From contig CAZVQC010000015.1 of the NCBI GenBank assembly GCA_964629225.1, positions 1 to 47,161 of the forward strand: 47,161 nt of DNA. The letters run 5' to 3'. Made by a program: the position numbers and the translations under genes. Position 1 is the stretch's first letter, and the number at the start of each line of letters is the position of its first letter. The notes beneath the pieces are model-generated. The model was not told the DNA's origin and did not search any database. It saw only the letters and a list, made by a program, of their open reading frames with translations. The stretch is from RUG14199 sp964629225 (lineage in GTDB: Bacteria > Bacillota > Clostridia > Oscillospirales > CAG-272). Positions 34,071 through 42,094 of the stretch are shown here, in pieces.

Positions 34071-34974
34071 ATGAAAAAAAACAGTTAGTCTTATCATTGC
34101 TGTGATCATACTCTGCACCGCCTTTGCGGCCTACAGAAAAAACGGAGGTGTCTCCACCGACGGCTCCACCTCCTTGAGCAAGGTAATGGGAGCTCTCGGT
34201 GAGTCCTATGAAAACGAAACCGGGGTCAACGTGTCCTACAATGCCACCGGCTCCGGCGGCGGTATCCAAGCGGTGCTTGAGGGAAGGTGCGACATCAGAC
34301 TATCCAGCCGTGCCCTCAAGGATGAAGAAAAAGCAAAGGGGCTTAAGGCCACCGTACTTGCCTACAACGGCATCGCCGTCATAGTTAACCCTGAAAACCC
34401 CATCTCAGAGCTTGACGTGGCAACAATAGCCGACATATTCACCGGAAAAGTAACCGATTGGAAGGAACCCGGAGGAAACGAAGGTACCGTCATTCTGATA
34501 AGACGTGAGGCGGGAAGCGATACAAGAGACGGCTTTGAGTCCGTCACAGATACCGAGGACAAATGCAACTACCGCCAAGAACTGGTAACTACCGGAGACG
34601 TTATCGCCGCAGTGGCGGGCAATCCCAATGCCATAGGCTACGCGTCGGCAGCCTCCGTCAAAGACACGGTAAAAGCCCTGTCGGTAGGAGGAGTATCCCC
34701 AAGTGAAAAGACGGTGAAAACGGAAAACGGAGTCCCCACGCTAACAGTAAAAGACACCGGAATCGGCATCCCAAGGGAGCATCAAGACAGAATATTCGAG
34801 CGATTCTATCGGGTGGACAAGAGTCACTCAAGGGAGACAGGAGGAACGGGTCTTGGTCTCTCCATAGTAAAGCACGCCGCCTCGCTTCACAGGGCCTCAG
34901 TAAAACTTGAAAGCGCAGTCGGCGTGGGCACAACGGTGACAGTCTCCTTTGACGGCAAGAACAAGGGCATATAA
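34071..34974 (+). pseudogene. Chimeric relic: PstS phosphate-binding protein fused in frame to the end of a PhoR-type kinase
   Basis: The ATG at 34071 (AGAAGG before it) opens into eight A and reaches a stop at codon 6. With seven A it would read MKKTVSLIIAVIILCTAFAA, a signal peptide, and join the long frame without a break. The long frame (from a GTG at 34102) first reads as PstS (STSLSKVMGALGESY, ATGSGGGIQAVLEG, LAYNGIAVIVNPENP, ADIFTGKVTDWKEPGG, NPNAIGYASAASV). After SEKTVKTE, near 34728, it continues as a sensor-kinase ATPase end: VKDTGIGIPREHQDRIFERFYRVDKS and ETGGTGLGLSIVKH. The kinase DHp domain, N-box and the pstCAB genes are missing. I infer an internal deletion across a pst-pho operon plus a homopolymer frameshift. 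Assembly error is the alternative. Confidence 0.8.
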
Positions 34975-35059
34975 GAGCCGTTTTAAGCCGCTTTGAGCCA
35001 CTCCCAGCCAACCCTTCCTCACCATCCAAAAGCGCCGAAAAACAGTCTTAAAACGGCTC
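34975..35059. repeat. Perfect 13-base inverted repeat after the pstS-phoR relic
   Basis: GAGCCGTTTTAAG (34975-34987) and CTTAAAACGGCTC (35047-35059) enclose 59 bases that contain no gene. The first arm starts immediately after the TAA. It is separate from the terminator that follows and has no U-tract. Confidence 0.55.
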
Positions 35060-35070
35060 ACAGGACGCAA

Positions 35071-35114
35071 AACAGCCGAGGGGCGGAATGCCCCTCGGCT
35101 GTTGTTTTATTTTT
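35071..35114 (+). terminator. Strong bidirectional terminator
   Basis: A perfect 14-base stem, AACAGCCGAGGGGC / GCCCCTCGGCTGTT, with a 5-base loop. On the plus strand it is followed by GTTTTATTTTTTTT and ends the relic transcript. On the minus strand it is followed by TTTTGC and can end the aminotransferase operon. Confidence 0.9.
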
Positions 35115-35115
35115 T

Positions 35116-36312
35116 TTAGAGTCCGAACTCCTGCGCCAGTTTTTTGAATGCCGGGAGAGACCGTTTTATCATTTCGTTTGAGACGCAGTAGGATATCCTA
35201 ACGTAGCCCTCCACACCGAAGCTGTCGGAGGGGACGAGAAGAAGCTCATACTTTTTCGCCGCATCGCAGAACTCTTTTGCATCGGGAATGGGGGACTTCA
35301 TAAAAAGGTAAAAGGCGCCGTCCGGGTGGACACACTCGAATCCACACTCGGTAAGAGCCGAATAGATCAGATCCCGATTTTCCCTGTAGGCATCGATATC
35401 CGACGTCAGCCCAAGGCATTCCTTTGCTACTCTTTGGAAGAGGGAGGGGGCACACACGTAACCGAGAGCCCTTCCAGCGCCGCAGATTGCGGCGAAGACA
35501 CCGTCGGCGTCCTCCGCTCTCGGAGATACCGCAATGTATCCGATCCGCTCTCCCGGAAGAGAAAGGGACTTACTGAATGAGTAGCAGACCACGGTGTTAC
35601 CGTACTCATTCATAAGGTAGGGCACTTCGGTCTTTTCATCGTAGACGAGCTCCCGATAAGGCTCATCCGACACGAGGTAGATCGGGTGAGAATACTCTTC
35701 ACTCCGCTCTCTTAAAACGTCACAAAGCCTCTTTATATCGGCAGGTGAGACCACCGCACCGGAGGGATTGTTCGGAGAGTTGAGGATGACCGCCTTGGTC
35801 TTCTTTGAAATCTTTTTTTCAAGAGAGGCAAAATTGATCCCAAACCTTTCAAGATCCGCATCCACCGTCACGAGTTTTGCTCCGGAAGCCTCCGCAAAGA
35901 CCTTGTATTCCGGGAAAAACGGAGCGAAGGCTATCACCTCGTCGCCGGGCTCGCAAAGAGCACCCAAAGTGACCGTAAGAGATGCCGCCGCACCGCAGGT
36001 CATGTAGATGAGCTCCCACTTGGCACCGGCGCCAAAGCGACTGTTGATGTCATCTGCCACTGCCCGTCTCACGTCCGGTGCACCGGGCGCCGACGTGTAG
36101 CCGTGGAGTGCCACCGGATCCCAACTTTCAAGAAGCCTTTTTGCGGTCTCATTTACCTTTTTCGGAGACGGAACACTGGGGTTTCCGAGACTGAAGTCAA
36201 AGACGTTCTCACGTCCTATCTCCTCTGCCCTTTTGTTACCGTACTCGAAGATATCTCTGATGACGGAACGGACACGTCCGAGTTCTGCCATGCTGTTGTT
36301 GAAACTTGACAT
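35116..36312 (-). CDS. Fold-type I PLP-dependent aminotransferase
   Basis: A 398-residue cytoplasmic aspartate-aminotransferase-like enzyme. Visible are the substrate-loop FDFSLGNPSVPSP, the Asn-Pro motif LNSPNNPSGAV, VSDEPYRELVYD, and SFSKSLSLPGERIG with the PLP-binding Lys in SFSK. A late Arg in GYVRISYC probably binds the substrate carboxylate. Amino-acid preference cannot be read directly. As last gene behind iorA-iorB-paaK and an ACT protein, an arylpyruvate/aromatic amino acid substrate is the best inference. It starts 13 bases after the ACT gene with AGAGG before the ATG and ends at the bidirectional terminator. Confidence 0.88.
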   Translation of the reverse strand: MSSFNNSMAELGRVRSVIRDIFEYGNKRAEEIGRENVFDFSLGNPSVPSPKKVNETAKRLLESWDPVALHGYTSAPGAPDVRRAVADDINSRFGAGAKWELIYMTCGAAASLTVTLGALCEPGDEVIAFAPFFPEYKVFAEASGAKLVTVDADLERFGINFASLEKKISKKTKAVILNSPNNPSGAVVSPADIKRLCDVLRERSEEYSHPIYLVSDEPYRELVYDEKTEVPYLMNEYGNTVVCYSFSKSLSLPGERIGYIAVSPRAEDADGVFAAICGAGRALGYVCAPSLFQRVAKECLGLTSDIDAYRENRDLIYSALTECGFECVHPDGAFYLFMKSPIPDAKEFCDAAKKYELLLVPSDSFGVEGYVRISYCVSNEMIKRSLPAFKKLAQEFGL

Positions 36313-36325
36313 TTTGCGCCTCTTT

Positions 36326-36748
36326 TCAAAGATCCTCTTCTCTCAGGATCTCGATACCGTTTTCCTCAAGGATGTCCTCGGTGACCGAGTTGTCTTCAAC
36401 CCTCATTACGGTGAATGCCTTTCCGGCAACCTTAGTCACCAATGCGTAGAGATACTCCATGTTGATGTTCCTCTCGGAGAGGATGTGAAGTACTTCCGCA
36501 AGCCCGCCGGCGCGGTCAGGTACCGCAAATGCCGTCACCTCCGTAACCGTGGCAATGATACCGTTGTCACGAAGGATAGAGAGCGCTCTGTCGGTCTCCT
36601 CTACTATTATTCTGAGTATCCCGAAGTCTGCTGTGTCCGCAATGCTCATGGCACGCAGGTCGATCCCGTTTTTGGAAAGCAGGTCGGTAACGTCCGAAAG
36701 GCTTCCCTTCTTATTCTCAACGAAAACAGAAATCTGTCTTATTGCCAT
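36326..36748 (-). CDS. Tandem ACT-domain protein
   Basis: The 140-residue protein consists of two ACT folds: residues 4-65 (QISVFVENKKGSLSDVTDLLSKNGIDLRAM) and 70-135 (FAVPDRAGGLAEVLHILSERNINMEYLYA). ACT domains bind amino acids and regulate enzymes. Stand-alone double-ACT proteins of this type are regularly found next to PaaK-type ligases and indolepyruvate oxidoreductases. It probably senses an aromatic amino acid and tunes the ligase or oxidoreductase; this is inference. AAGGAGAG precedes the ATG, and the gene is 15 bases after paaK. Confidence 0.88.
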   Translation of the reverse strand: MAIRQISVFVENKKGSLSDVTDLLSKNGIDLRAMSIADTADFGILRIIVEETDRALSILRDNGIIATVTEVTAFAVPDRAGGLAEVLHILSERNINMEYLYALVTKVAGKAFTVMRVEDNSVTEDILEENGIEILREEDL

Positions 36749-36763
36749 TTTTATCTCTCCTTG

Positions 36764-38077
36764 TCAGTCATGTAATTTGCGCCTGTCAACGACGCGGACG
36801 GCCTTGCCCTCGCTTCTCTCAATGGTCTTGGGAGCCACGAGATGAACGTGGGGAACGATGCCAAGCATATTGTGAAGAGCGCCGGACAGTGCTTTTTCTC
36901 TTTCGGATATCGCCTTCACGGTATCACCGAACTGTTCGGGCGACAGTTCAACGTAGACGTCAAGGGTGTCCGAATTGTTCTTTCTGTCGACCTCGATGCG
37001 GTAGTTCGGAGTGTAGCCCTCGCTGAGGAGAACGCTTTCCACCTGTGACGGGAACACGTTGACACCGCGGATTATCATCATGTCGTCGCTTCTGCCCATG
37101 GGCTTCTTCATTCTGATGAACGTTCTGCCGCAAGAACATTTTTCTCTTGTCAAAACGCAGATGTCTCTCGTGCGGTAGCGAAGGAGAGGAAACGCCTTCT
37201 TATCAAGGGACGTGAAGACGAGCTCGCCCTCTGCCCCTTCGGGAAGGACCTCACCGGTGTCAGGATCGATGATCTCCGCTACGAAGTGGTCCTCATTGAT
37301 GTGCATCCCGTTTTGCTCCTTGCATTCAAATGCAACACCGGGACCCGACATCTCCGTAAGTCCATAGATATCGTAGGCTTTGATACCGAGAGTGGTCTCT
37401 ATGTTGTCTCTTATCTCCTTGGTCCACGGTTCTGCACCGAAGATACCTGCCTTGAGAGGGATCTTATCGGGCGTGTAGCCCTGTTCCTTCAGGCTCTCGC
37501 CGATGTACGCGGCGTACGAAGGGGTGCAACAGAGCACCGTAGCACCGAGGTCCATCATGAACTGGATCTGTCTGTCGGTATTTCCGGAGGACATCGGGAG
37601 AGTGAGACTTCCCACCTTATGAGATCCTCCGTGAAGACCCATGCCACCTGTGAAGAGCCCATAGCCGTAGCAGACTTGGACCACATCGTCACGGCCGGCA
37701 CCGGCAGCGACGAGTGCTCTTGCACAACAATCGTCCCAAAGATCGATGTCCTCTTGCGTGTAGTAGGCAATAACTCTCTTGCCGGTAGTACCGGATGTGG
37801 AATGGATACGAACGCAGTCGGAGAGAGGCACTGCCAACATTCCGTAAGGGTAGGTCTCCCTAAGGTCGCTTTTTGAGATGAACGGGAGCAGATGAAGGTC
37901 CTCTATCCCTTTTATGTCCTCGGGACAGACTCCCTTTTCTTCCATGAGCGCTCTGTAATAGGGCACGTTATCCCAAACGTGCTTTACTTGACTCACGAGT
38001 TTTGCCGACTGGAGCTCCTTTATCTTTTCCACCGGCATCGTTTCCGCTTCTTTTTGATAATATCTTTCTTCAATCAT
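36764..38077 (-). CDS. Phenylacetate-CoA ligase-type (PaaK) arylacetate activating enzyme
   Basis: An AMP-forming ligase that joins arylacetates (phenylacetate, 4-hydroxyphenylacetate or indoleacetate) to CoA. The 437-residue protein is of PaaK length and begins with the family's VWDNVPYYRALMEEKG. The ATP motif is HSTSGTTGKRV. DIYGLTEMSGPGVAFEC, YRTRDI and the hinge GRSDDMMIIRGVNVFPSQVE follow, with the late Lys region near KAVRVVDRR. In organisms that carry iorAB beside it, this enzyme either supplies the arylacetyl-CoA used for reductive carboxylation or makes ATP from it in the reverse direction. The ATG lacks a strong ribosome site and follows iorB by 12 bases. Confidence 0.9.
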   Translation of the reverse strand: MIEERYYQKEAETMPVEKIKELQSAKLVSQVKHVWDNVPYYRALMEEKGVCPEDIKGIEDLHLLPFISKSDLRETYPYGMLAVPLSDCVRIHSTSGTTGKRVIAYYTQEDIDLWDDCCARALVAAGAGRDDVVQVCYGYGLFTGGMGLHGGSHKVGSLTLPMSSGNTDRQIQFMMDLGATVLCCTPSYAAYIGESLKEQGYTPDKIPLKAGIFGAEPWTKEIRDNIETTLGIKAYDIYGLTEMSGPGVAFECKEQNGMHINEDHFVAEIIDPDTGEVLPEGAEGELVFTSLDKKAFPLLRYRTRDICVLTREKCSCGRTFIRMKKPMGRSDDMMIIRGVNVFPSQVESVLLSEGYTPNYRIEVDRKNNSDTLDVYVELSPEQFGDTVKAISEREKALSGALHNMLGIVPHVHLVAPKTIERSEGKAVRVVDRRKLHD

Positions 38078-38089
38078 TTTTAATACCGA

Positions 38090-38665
38090 TCAGTTTTCCC
38101 TTCCGAGCATGAATGCTTTTTTGTTGATCTCCGCAAACTTCGGCTTCACCGTTTCCTCAATTGCTGAGAGCCACGTCTCGACCGGTATGTCAAAGTACCG
38201 CGAGAGACGTCCCATGAGGACTATGTTGACAGCCTTTCCCGATCCTGCGGACACAGCGAGAGAATAGGCGTCGATGCTGTCCACATTCACCCCTTTTTCG
38301 GACAAAGTGTCGAGTATGTCCGCCGGATACTCGGCGGCTCCCGTGATAACAGGCATCGGGTCAACAGCTTGGGTGTTCGTTATGATGTGCCCACCCACCC
38401 TGAGACAGGCGAGATATCTTGCCGCCTCAAGTTTTTCAAAGGAGACGATGAAATCGGCTTCTCCCCTGTCGATGATGGGAGAGAACACCCTCTCACCGCA
38501 CTTGACGTAGGTCACGACGCTTCCGCCTCGCTGACTCATTCCGTGGACCTCGGAGACCTTGACTTCAAGCCCCTCTCCCAAAAGCACGTGGCCGAGAAGC
38601 TTGCTGGCAAGAAGAGATCCCTGCCCGCCGACTCCGACTATCATTATGTTTCTGTTTTCCATCAC
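38090..38665 (-). CDS. iorB: Indolepyruvate:ferredoxin oxidoreductase, beta subunit
   Basis: The 191-residue gamma-domain partner of IorA, starting ENRNIMIVGVGGQGSLLASKLL (the family's G-GGQG-LLA motif), with EVHGMSQRGGSVVTYVKCG. It belongs to the pyruvate/2-oxoacid oxidoreductase gamma fold and contributes to CoA and subunit binding. It overlaps iorA by four bases. Either a GTG at 38665 or an ATG at 38662 can start it; GGAGG is six or nine bases upstream respectively. Confidence 0.93.
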   Translation of the reverse strand: MMENRNIMIVGVGGQGSLLASKLLGHVLLGEGLEVKVSEVHGMSQRGGSVVTYVKCGERVFSPIIDRGEADFIVSFEKLEAARYLACLRVGGHIITNTQAVDPMPVITGAAEYPADILDTLSEKGVNVDSIDAYSLAVSAGSGKAVNIVLMGRLSRYFDIPVETWLSAIEETVKPKFAEINKKAFMLGREN

Positions 38666-40395
38666 TCATTACCTCCGAGAGCTCCGAAAGCACACAGCTG
38701 GGAGCAGACTCCGCAACCGGTGCAAAGAGAAGAGTCGATCTGTGCCTTGCCGTCTTTGATACTGATGGCGGGACAACCGATCTTCATGCAGGCTTTGCAA
38801 GTGCGGCATTTGTCCGCATCCACCTTGATAGCGGGCTTTGACTTGACATATTTAAGAAGTGCGCAAGGACGGCGGGATATGATAACGGATGCCTCATCTG
38901 ACGCCAGTTCTTCCTTCAGCACTTTTTCGGTGTTCTTGAGATCGTAAGGGTCAACGACTCTGACTCTTTCGATACCGAGAGCTCTGCAAAGATCCTCCAG
39001 ATCCACCTTCGCCGCAGGGTCTCCCTTGATATTGCGTCCCGTAGTGGGATTTTCCTGATGTCCGGTCATTCCGGTAATGGAGTTATCAAGGATGATCACC
39101 GTGGACTTTGAGTCGTTGTAGGCGATGTTAACAAGGCCGGTCATTCCGGAGTGCATGAAAGTGGAATCCCCGATAACACAGACAGTTTTTCCGCTGTCAC
39201 CGCCGCCGGCTTTGTTGAAGCCGTGGAGTCCCGACACCGATGCACCCATGCAGAGAACGCTGTCGATGGCAGTGAGAGGAGCGGAAGAGCCGAGAGTGTA
39301 ACAGCCGATGTCACCGAGTACGGTGCAACGGTTCTTGGCAAGAACGTAGAAGAGTCCTCTGTGGGGACATCCGGCGCACATTACCGGAGGTCTCACCGGC
39401 ACGTCGGTATCAAGTGAAATGCTTTCGGGGACTTTGGCACCGAGGGCTTTTGCCACGGTGCTTTGAGATATCTCGCCGCACATGGGGAACAACTCCTTGC
39501 CCTCCACCTCAACGCCGATAGAACGGCAGAACTCCTCAATGTAAGGATCGAGCTCCTCGATAACTACCACCCGCTCGAAACGGGAAGCAAAATCTTTTAT
39601 GAGCGCCGTTGGAAGGGGATTTACGATGCCCAGTTTCAAGATGGAAACGCTGTCACCGAAGACCTCCTTCGCATACTGATAGCAGGTACCGGACGTTATG
39701 ATACCGAGGGTGGCGTCGTCCGCAAGTTCCATTCGGTTAAGATTGGATGTGACGGCAAAGGCTTCAATATCTGCCATCCTCTTTTCCACGTGAGGATGCC
39801 GTCTTATGGCGTTTGCTGGAGCCATTATGAATTTCTGCGGCTTCTTTTCGTAGGGAACCCCCTCAAAGGTCACTCTTTCCTCAAGAGTCACCGCGCTTTG
39901 AGAATGAGAGATCCTCGTGCACATACGCAGAATAACGGGAGTGTCGAATCGTTCGGAAAGTTCAAAGGCCGCCTTTGCGAAAATCCTTGCCTCTTCCGAA
40001 TCTGCCGGTTCAAGCATTGGAACCTTCGCCGCCTTGGCATAGTGGCGGGAATCCTGCTCATTCTGAGAGGAATGCATTCCGGGGTCATCCGCAACACAGA
40101 TGAGTAGTCCGCCGTTGACTCCGGTATAAGAGAGGGTAAACAGAGGGTCTGCCGCAACGTTGAGACCCACGTGCTTCATGCAGCAAGCACTGCGCTTCCC
40201 CGCGAGGGATGCGCCGAAGGCGACCTCGGTCGCCACTTTTTCGTTGGGCGCCCACTCACAGTAGATATCGCCGTATTTTGCAACGGTCTCCGTGATCTCC
40301 GTTGAGGGGGTGCCGGGATATGAAGAAACTACGCTGCAGCCCGCTTCGTACATTCCGCGGGCCACCGCTTCGTTTCCGAGCATCAGTTTTTTCAT
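38662..40395 (-). CDS. iorA: Indolepyruvate:ferredoxin oxidoreductase, alpha subunit
   Basis: Catalyses arylpyruvate + CoA + oxidised ferredoxin <-> arylacetyl-CoA + CO2 + reduced ferredoxin. The 577-residue protein has the N-terminal pyrimidine-binding domain (LGNEAVARGMYEAGC, SYPGTPSTEI, KHVGLNVAADP). The TPP-pyrophosphate motif is GDSTFMHSGMTGLVNIAYN. Two 4Fe-4S clusters lie at the C-terminus: CRTCKACMKIGCPAI and CTGCGVCSQLCAFGAL. I start at the ATG at 40395 (MKKLMLGNEA) with AAGGTGG eight bases upstream; a longer frame overlaps the promoter at 40459-40487. The enzyme is ferredoxin-linked and oxygen-sensitive, which fits an anaerobe. Confidence 0.95.
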   Translation of the reverse strand: MKKLMLGNEAVARGMYEAGCSVVSSYPGTPSTEITETVAKYGDIYCEWAPNEKVATEVAFGASLAGKRSACCMKHVGLNVAADPLFTLSYTGVNGGLLICVADDPGMHSSQNEQDSRHYAKAAKVPMLEPADSEEARIFAKAAFELSERFDTPVILRMCTRISHSQSAVTLEERVTFEGVPYEKKPQKFIMAPANAIRRHPHVEKRMADIEAFAVTSNLNRMELADDATLGIITSGTCYQYAKEVFGDSVSILKLGIVNPLPTALIKDFASRFERVVVIEELDPYIEEFCRSIGVEVEGKELFPMCGEISQSTVAKALGAKVPESISLDTDVPVRPPVMCAGCPHRGLFYVLAKNRCTVLGDIGCYTLGSSAPLTAIDSVLCMGASVSGLHGFNKAGGGDSGKTVCVIGDSTFMHSGMTGLVNIAYNDSKSTVIILDNSITGMTGHQENPTTGRNIKGDPAAKVDLEDLCRALGIERVRVVDPYDLKNTEKVLKEELASDEASVIISRRPCALLKYVKSKPAIKVDADKCRTCKACMKIGCPAISIKDGKAQIDSSLCTGCGVCSQLCAFGALGGNE

Positions 40396-40458
40396 GTTGT
40401 CTGCCACCTTAATGATCCGAATCTCCGTCTTTGGGACGTTATTCGGGGATAATATATT

Positions 40459-40487
40459 ATTATAGTGTCGAATACAGGAGAAATCAA
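40459..40487 (-). promoter_or_regulatory. Internal promoter before iorA
   Basis: On the minus strand TTGATT (40482-40487) and TATAAT (40459-40464) are 17 bases apart in the 110-base gap after the symporter gene. No terminator is visible in the gap, so iorA-iorB-paaK-ACT-aminotransferase may receive both this promoter and read-through from the T-box promoter. Confidence 0.65.
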
Positions 40488-40505
40488 GACCTATTATTTG
40501 AATTC

Positions 40506-42071
40506 TCAATCCTCCGAGAGAGAATGTTCTGCCGGTACGGTGACCTTCGTATCGTAACAGGAGAACATCTCACCCACTCCACCGGGAAGGGTCTTCCCCG
40601 TGAAGAGGCTCACAACAGGAACTATCACCAGTCCTCCGAGCATCGCAAAGACTCCGGAGTAGAGTGAGTTCTTGAATATCAATTCGAAAAACGCTCCGGG
40701 GAGAGTGACCGCCTTCATGGAGATAAGAAGCTGGAGCACCATCATACCGCATCCGAAGATGAAGGATGCCCACACTGAGGCGCGGGTAGCCTTTTTGGAA
40801 TAGAGACCGTAGAGGAAGGGGGCGAGGAAACTGCCTGCAAGGGCACCCCAAGATACTCCCATCATCTGTGCGATGAAGACGAAATCCTTCCAAACGGTAT
40901 CCTTCAAGATCGCAATAACTGCGGACACAGCAATGAAGAACACTATAAGCAGCCTCAAAATGACCAACTTCTTCTTTTCGCTGAATTCCTTCTTTGAATA
41001 AGGTACTATCACGTCAAGGGCAAGGGTCGAGGCAGAGGTTAGCACCAGAGACGAAAGAGTGGACATGGAGGCGGAGAGAACGAGAACGATGACCACCGCC
41101 GAAATAGCGGGGGACAAAGTGGAGAGCATCTTCGGAACGATGGAGTCAAATCCTCCTGCCGCAACGTCCTCGGGAGTGGTGAATATTCTGCCAAAGCCTC
41201 CCATGAAGTAACAACCGCCTGCTACGATGATGGCAAACAGCGTTGAGATGAATGTTCCCTTTCTTATTGCCGCCTCATTTGAGATAGCATAGAATTTTCC
41301 CACCATTTGAGGGAGCCCCCAAGTTCCGAGGGAAGTAAGGAGCACCACCACAAGCAGGGCAAGAGGATCCGGACCGAACATGGAAGTGAACTGCCAGCCA
41401 CCGTTTTCGCTTGTGGCAAGAAGCTCCATTGAGCCCATGAGTCCTCCGTTCTTCAGAAGAACCGCCGCAACGACGGCTATGATACCGCCGAGCATTATGA
41501 TGCCTTGGATAAAATCGTTGACTGCCGTCGCCATGTATCCGCCGAAGACGACGTAGACACCGGTCAGCGCCGCCATCACTACGATGCATACCCAGTATGG
41601 CACGTTAAGTGATGCGGCAAATAAGCTTGAAAGACCGTTGTAAAGCGAGGCTGTGTAGGGAATTAAAAACACGAATACTATGAAGGATGCCGCCACTTTC
41701 AACTTATTGCTGCCGTATCTCTTTGAGAAAAAGTCGGGCATGGTCTTCGATCCGATATGCTGAGTCATGACTCTCGTCCTTCTGCCGAGGATATTCCATG
41801 CGAGAAGAGATCCGATAAAAGCATTTCCCAGTCCGATCCACGTGGAGGCAACGCCGAAGTTCCATCCGAACTGCCCAGCGTATCCGACGAATATCACCGC
41901 CGAGAAGTAGGAAGTGCCGAAGGCGAAGGCCGTCAGCCACGGGCCGACACTCCTTCCGCCGAGAACGAAGCCGTCCACACTGTCGGCATGGCGTCTGCAG
42001 TAAAAGCCCACGCCGAGCATCAGTGCGAAGAAGCACACTATCATTGCAAAAGTCAGTATTTTTGTAGTCAT
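40506..42071 (-). CDS. Sodium:solute symporter (SSS family)
   Basis: A 521-residue, about 13-helix transporter. The opening TAFAFGTSYFSAVIFVGYAGQFGWNFG and the mid-protein SSLVLTSASTLALDVIVPY with its Ser-rich sodium site are characteristic of the family. Substrates in SSS range from proline and pantothenate to acetate and phenylacetate. Between an aryl-CoA ligase and indolepyruvate oxidoreductase genes, uptake of an aryl acid is the best guess but not shown by sequence. The ATG at 42071 has GGCGG eight bases upstream. It lies 23 bases after the CoA ligase, in the same T-box operon. Confidence 0.9.
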   Translation of the reverse strand: MTTKILTFAMIVCFFALMLGVGFYCRRHADSVDGFVLGGRSVGPWLTAFAFGTSYFSAVIFVGYAGQFGWNFGVASTWIGLGNAFIGSLLAWNILGRRTRVMTQHIGSKTMPDFFSKRYGSNKLKVAASFIVFVFLIPYTASLYNGLSSLFAASLNVPYWVCIVVMAALTGVYVVFGGYMATAVNDFIQGIIMLGGIIAVVAAVLLKNGGLMGSMELLATSENGGWQFTSMFGPDPLALLVVVLLTSLGTWGLPQMVGKFYAISNEAAIRKGTFISTLFAIIVAGGCYFMGGFGRIFTTPEDVAAGGFDSIVPKMLSTLSPAISAVVIVLVLSASMSTLSSLVLTSASTLALDVIVPYSKKEFSEKKKLVILRLLIVFFIAVSAVIAILKDTVWKDFVFIAQMMGVSWGALAGSFLAPFLYGLYSKKATRASVWASFIFGCGMMVLQLLISMKAVTLPGAFFELIFKNSLYSGVFAMLGGLVIVPVVSLFTGKTLPGGVGEMFSCYDTKVTVPAEHSLSED

Positions 42072-42094
42072 TTTATTTTCCGCCTTTCTTTTTA

